Below are positions 63,786 to 64,000 of a stretch of 64,000 nt of DNA, in pieces. Below the pieces are notes generated by a model, which was not told where the DNA came from, made no database searches, and saw only the letters and a list, made by a program, of their open reading frames with translations. How positions within the stretch are numbered: position 1 is the first letter of the stretch; each line of letters starts with the position of its first letter. Source of the stretch: Sulfolobales archaeon. Its GTDB lineage: Archaea > Thermoproteota > Thermoprotei_A > Sulfolobales > AG1. The position numbers and the translations under genes were made by a program. The stretch is taken from NCBI GenBank assembly GCA_038897115.1, contig JAWAXC010000002.1, forward strand, positions 16,494-80,493. Direction: 5' to 3'.

Positions 63786-64000
63786 ATCCTCGTGATCGCG
63801 GGGAGCCGTATATCGCTAAATTCACCAATAGGTATACTTCATATAAGTAATTCATTAACGTTTAGCGAAACAGTTAAGCTTAGACAGTTTCCGAACATCA
63901 ATGCGATTGTATTGGACAAGGAGCTGAAGACGCTAAGGGGAGAGCAGTTGTTTTGGAGGGCTGAACCACATGCTGGGGAGCAATGTGATTCCATCGACAG
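63786..64000 (+). CDS. Partial open reading frame at window end
   Basis: A frame stays open from after a TAG at about 63785 to the end of the window, with GTG 63792 the first usual start (translation includes LRQFPNINAIVLDKELKTL). Composition is coding-like, but no ribosome site or family is seen. It may be a fragment of a mobile-element gene or a normal gene cut by the window edge. Confidence 0.3.
   Translation, partial: MLVIAGSRISLNSPIGILHISNSLTFSETVKLRQFPNINAIVLDKELKTLRGEQLFWRAEPHAGEQCDSID

Noticed and set aside
1..64000. CRISPR arrays
   Set aside because: No series of regularly spaced identical repeats was seen; the repeated hairpins are dispersed and vary in orientation and distance.

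Overview
This window looks like chromosomal DNA of a hyperthermophilic Thermoproteota (Crenarchaeota) archaeon, most likely of the Sulfolobales/Desulfurococcales side. The evidence is archaeal information-processing genes (aIF5B, RpoL, Elf1-like factor, L7Ae, GatE, NreA), ether-lipid genes (GGGP synthase, isopentenyl phosphate kinase, type 2 IPP isomerase) and an ESCRT-III/CdvB division protein, which Thermoproteales generally lack. Codon use is rich in ATA, AGA and AGG, TATA boxes often lie about 25 nt before the start codon (leaderless genes), and Shine-Dalgarno motifs are of the GGTGAT type. The species is not identified.

Layout. 1-3.7 kb: an ECF vitamin/nutrient transporter operon (A, T, S subunits) with an amidohydrolase embedded in it. 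3.8-11.6 kb: housekeeping genes (tRNA-binding protein, metallo-hydrolase, cation antiporter, acetyl-CoA synthetase, rhodanese, GGGP synthase with Elf1). 11.7-23.5 kb: pyrophosphatase, a DNA-repair pair (nreA plus a radical SAM protein), gatE, L7Ae, the IPK-IDI2 pair, glycosyltransferase, MscS channel and aldehyde dehydrogenase. 23.5-26 kb: a mobile-element scar with a TnpB-only IS200/IS605 element, its predicted omega RNA, a small non-autonomous element and a small-heat-shock-like gene that was split and partly inverted. 26-29.5 kb: aspS, cdvB, tRNA-Val and an extradiol dioxygenase. 29.6-35.1 kb: a sulfur-handling cluster (rhodanese, MetE-like, OsmC, TusA, SelD-related, acylphosphatase, TusA, DUF59). 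35-51.5 kb: CinA-like protein, glyA, thrC-like gene, ZPR1-like protein, regulator, malate dehydrogenase, aIF5B, M1 aminopeptidase with HEAT repeats, sugar-nucleotide enzyme, protein disulfide oxidoreductase, S9 peptidase and rpoL. 51.6-58.5 kb: mostly small, poorly known, exported or regulatory proteins. 58.6-61.2 kb: a compact cassette of a 47-residue Cys-containing peptide gene, a radical SAM/SPASM-like enzyme and an MFS exporter. 61.2-62.1 kb: a decayed SSV-type integrase next to tRNA 3'-end fragments. The window ends in a secreted protein and a partial reading frame.

Most novel candidates: (1) the peptide / radical SAM / MFS cassette at 58.7-61.2 kb, which has the layout of a ribosomally made, modified peptide pathway; (2) the TnpB scar at 24-26 kb, where a 31-bp perfect inverted repeat appears to have flipped the promoter and N-terminal half of a small-heat-shock-like gene; (3) an orphan omega-RNA-like relic at 29.56 kb that keeps hairpins of the TnpB scaffold with changed bases; (4) nreA, whose only sensible start is an ATA codon behind a Shine-Dalgarno motif. 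All functions are inferred by reading the sequence; no database search was run.
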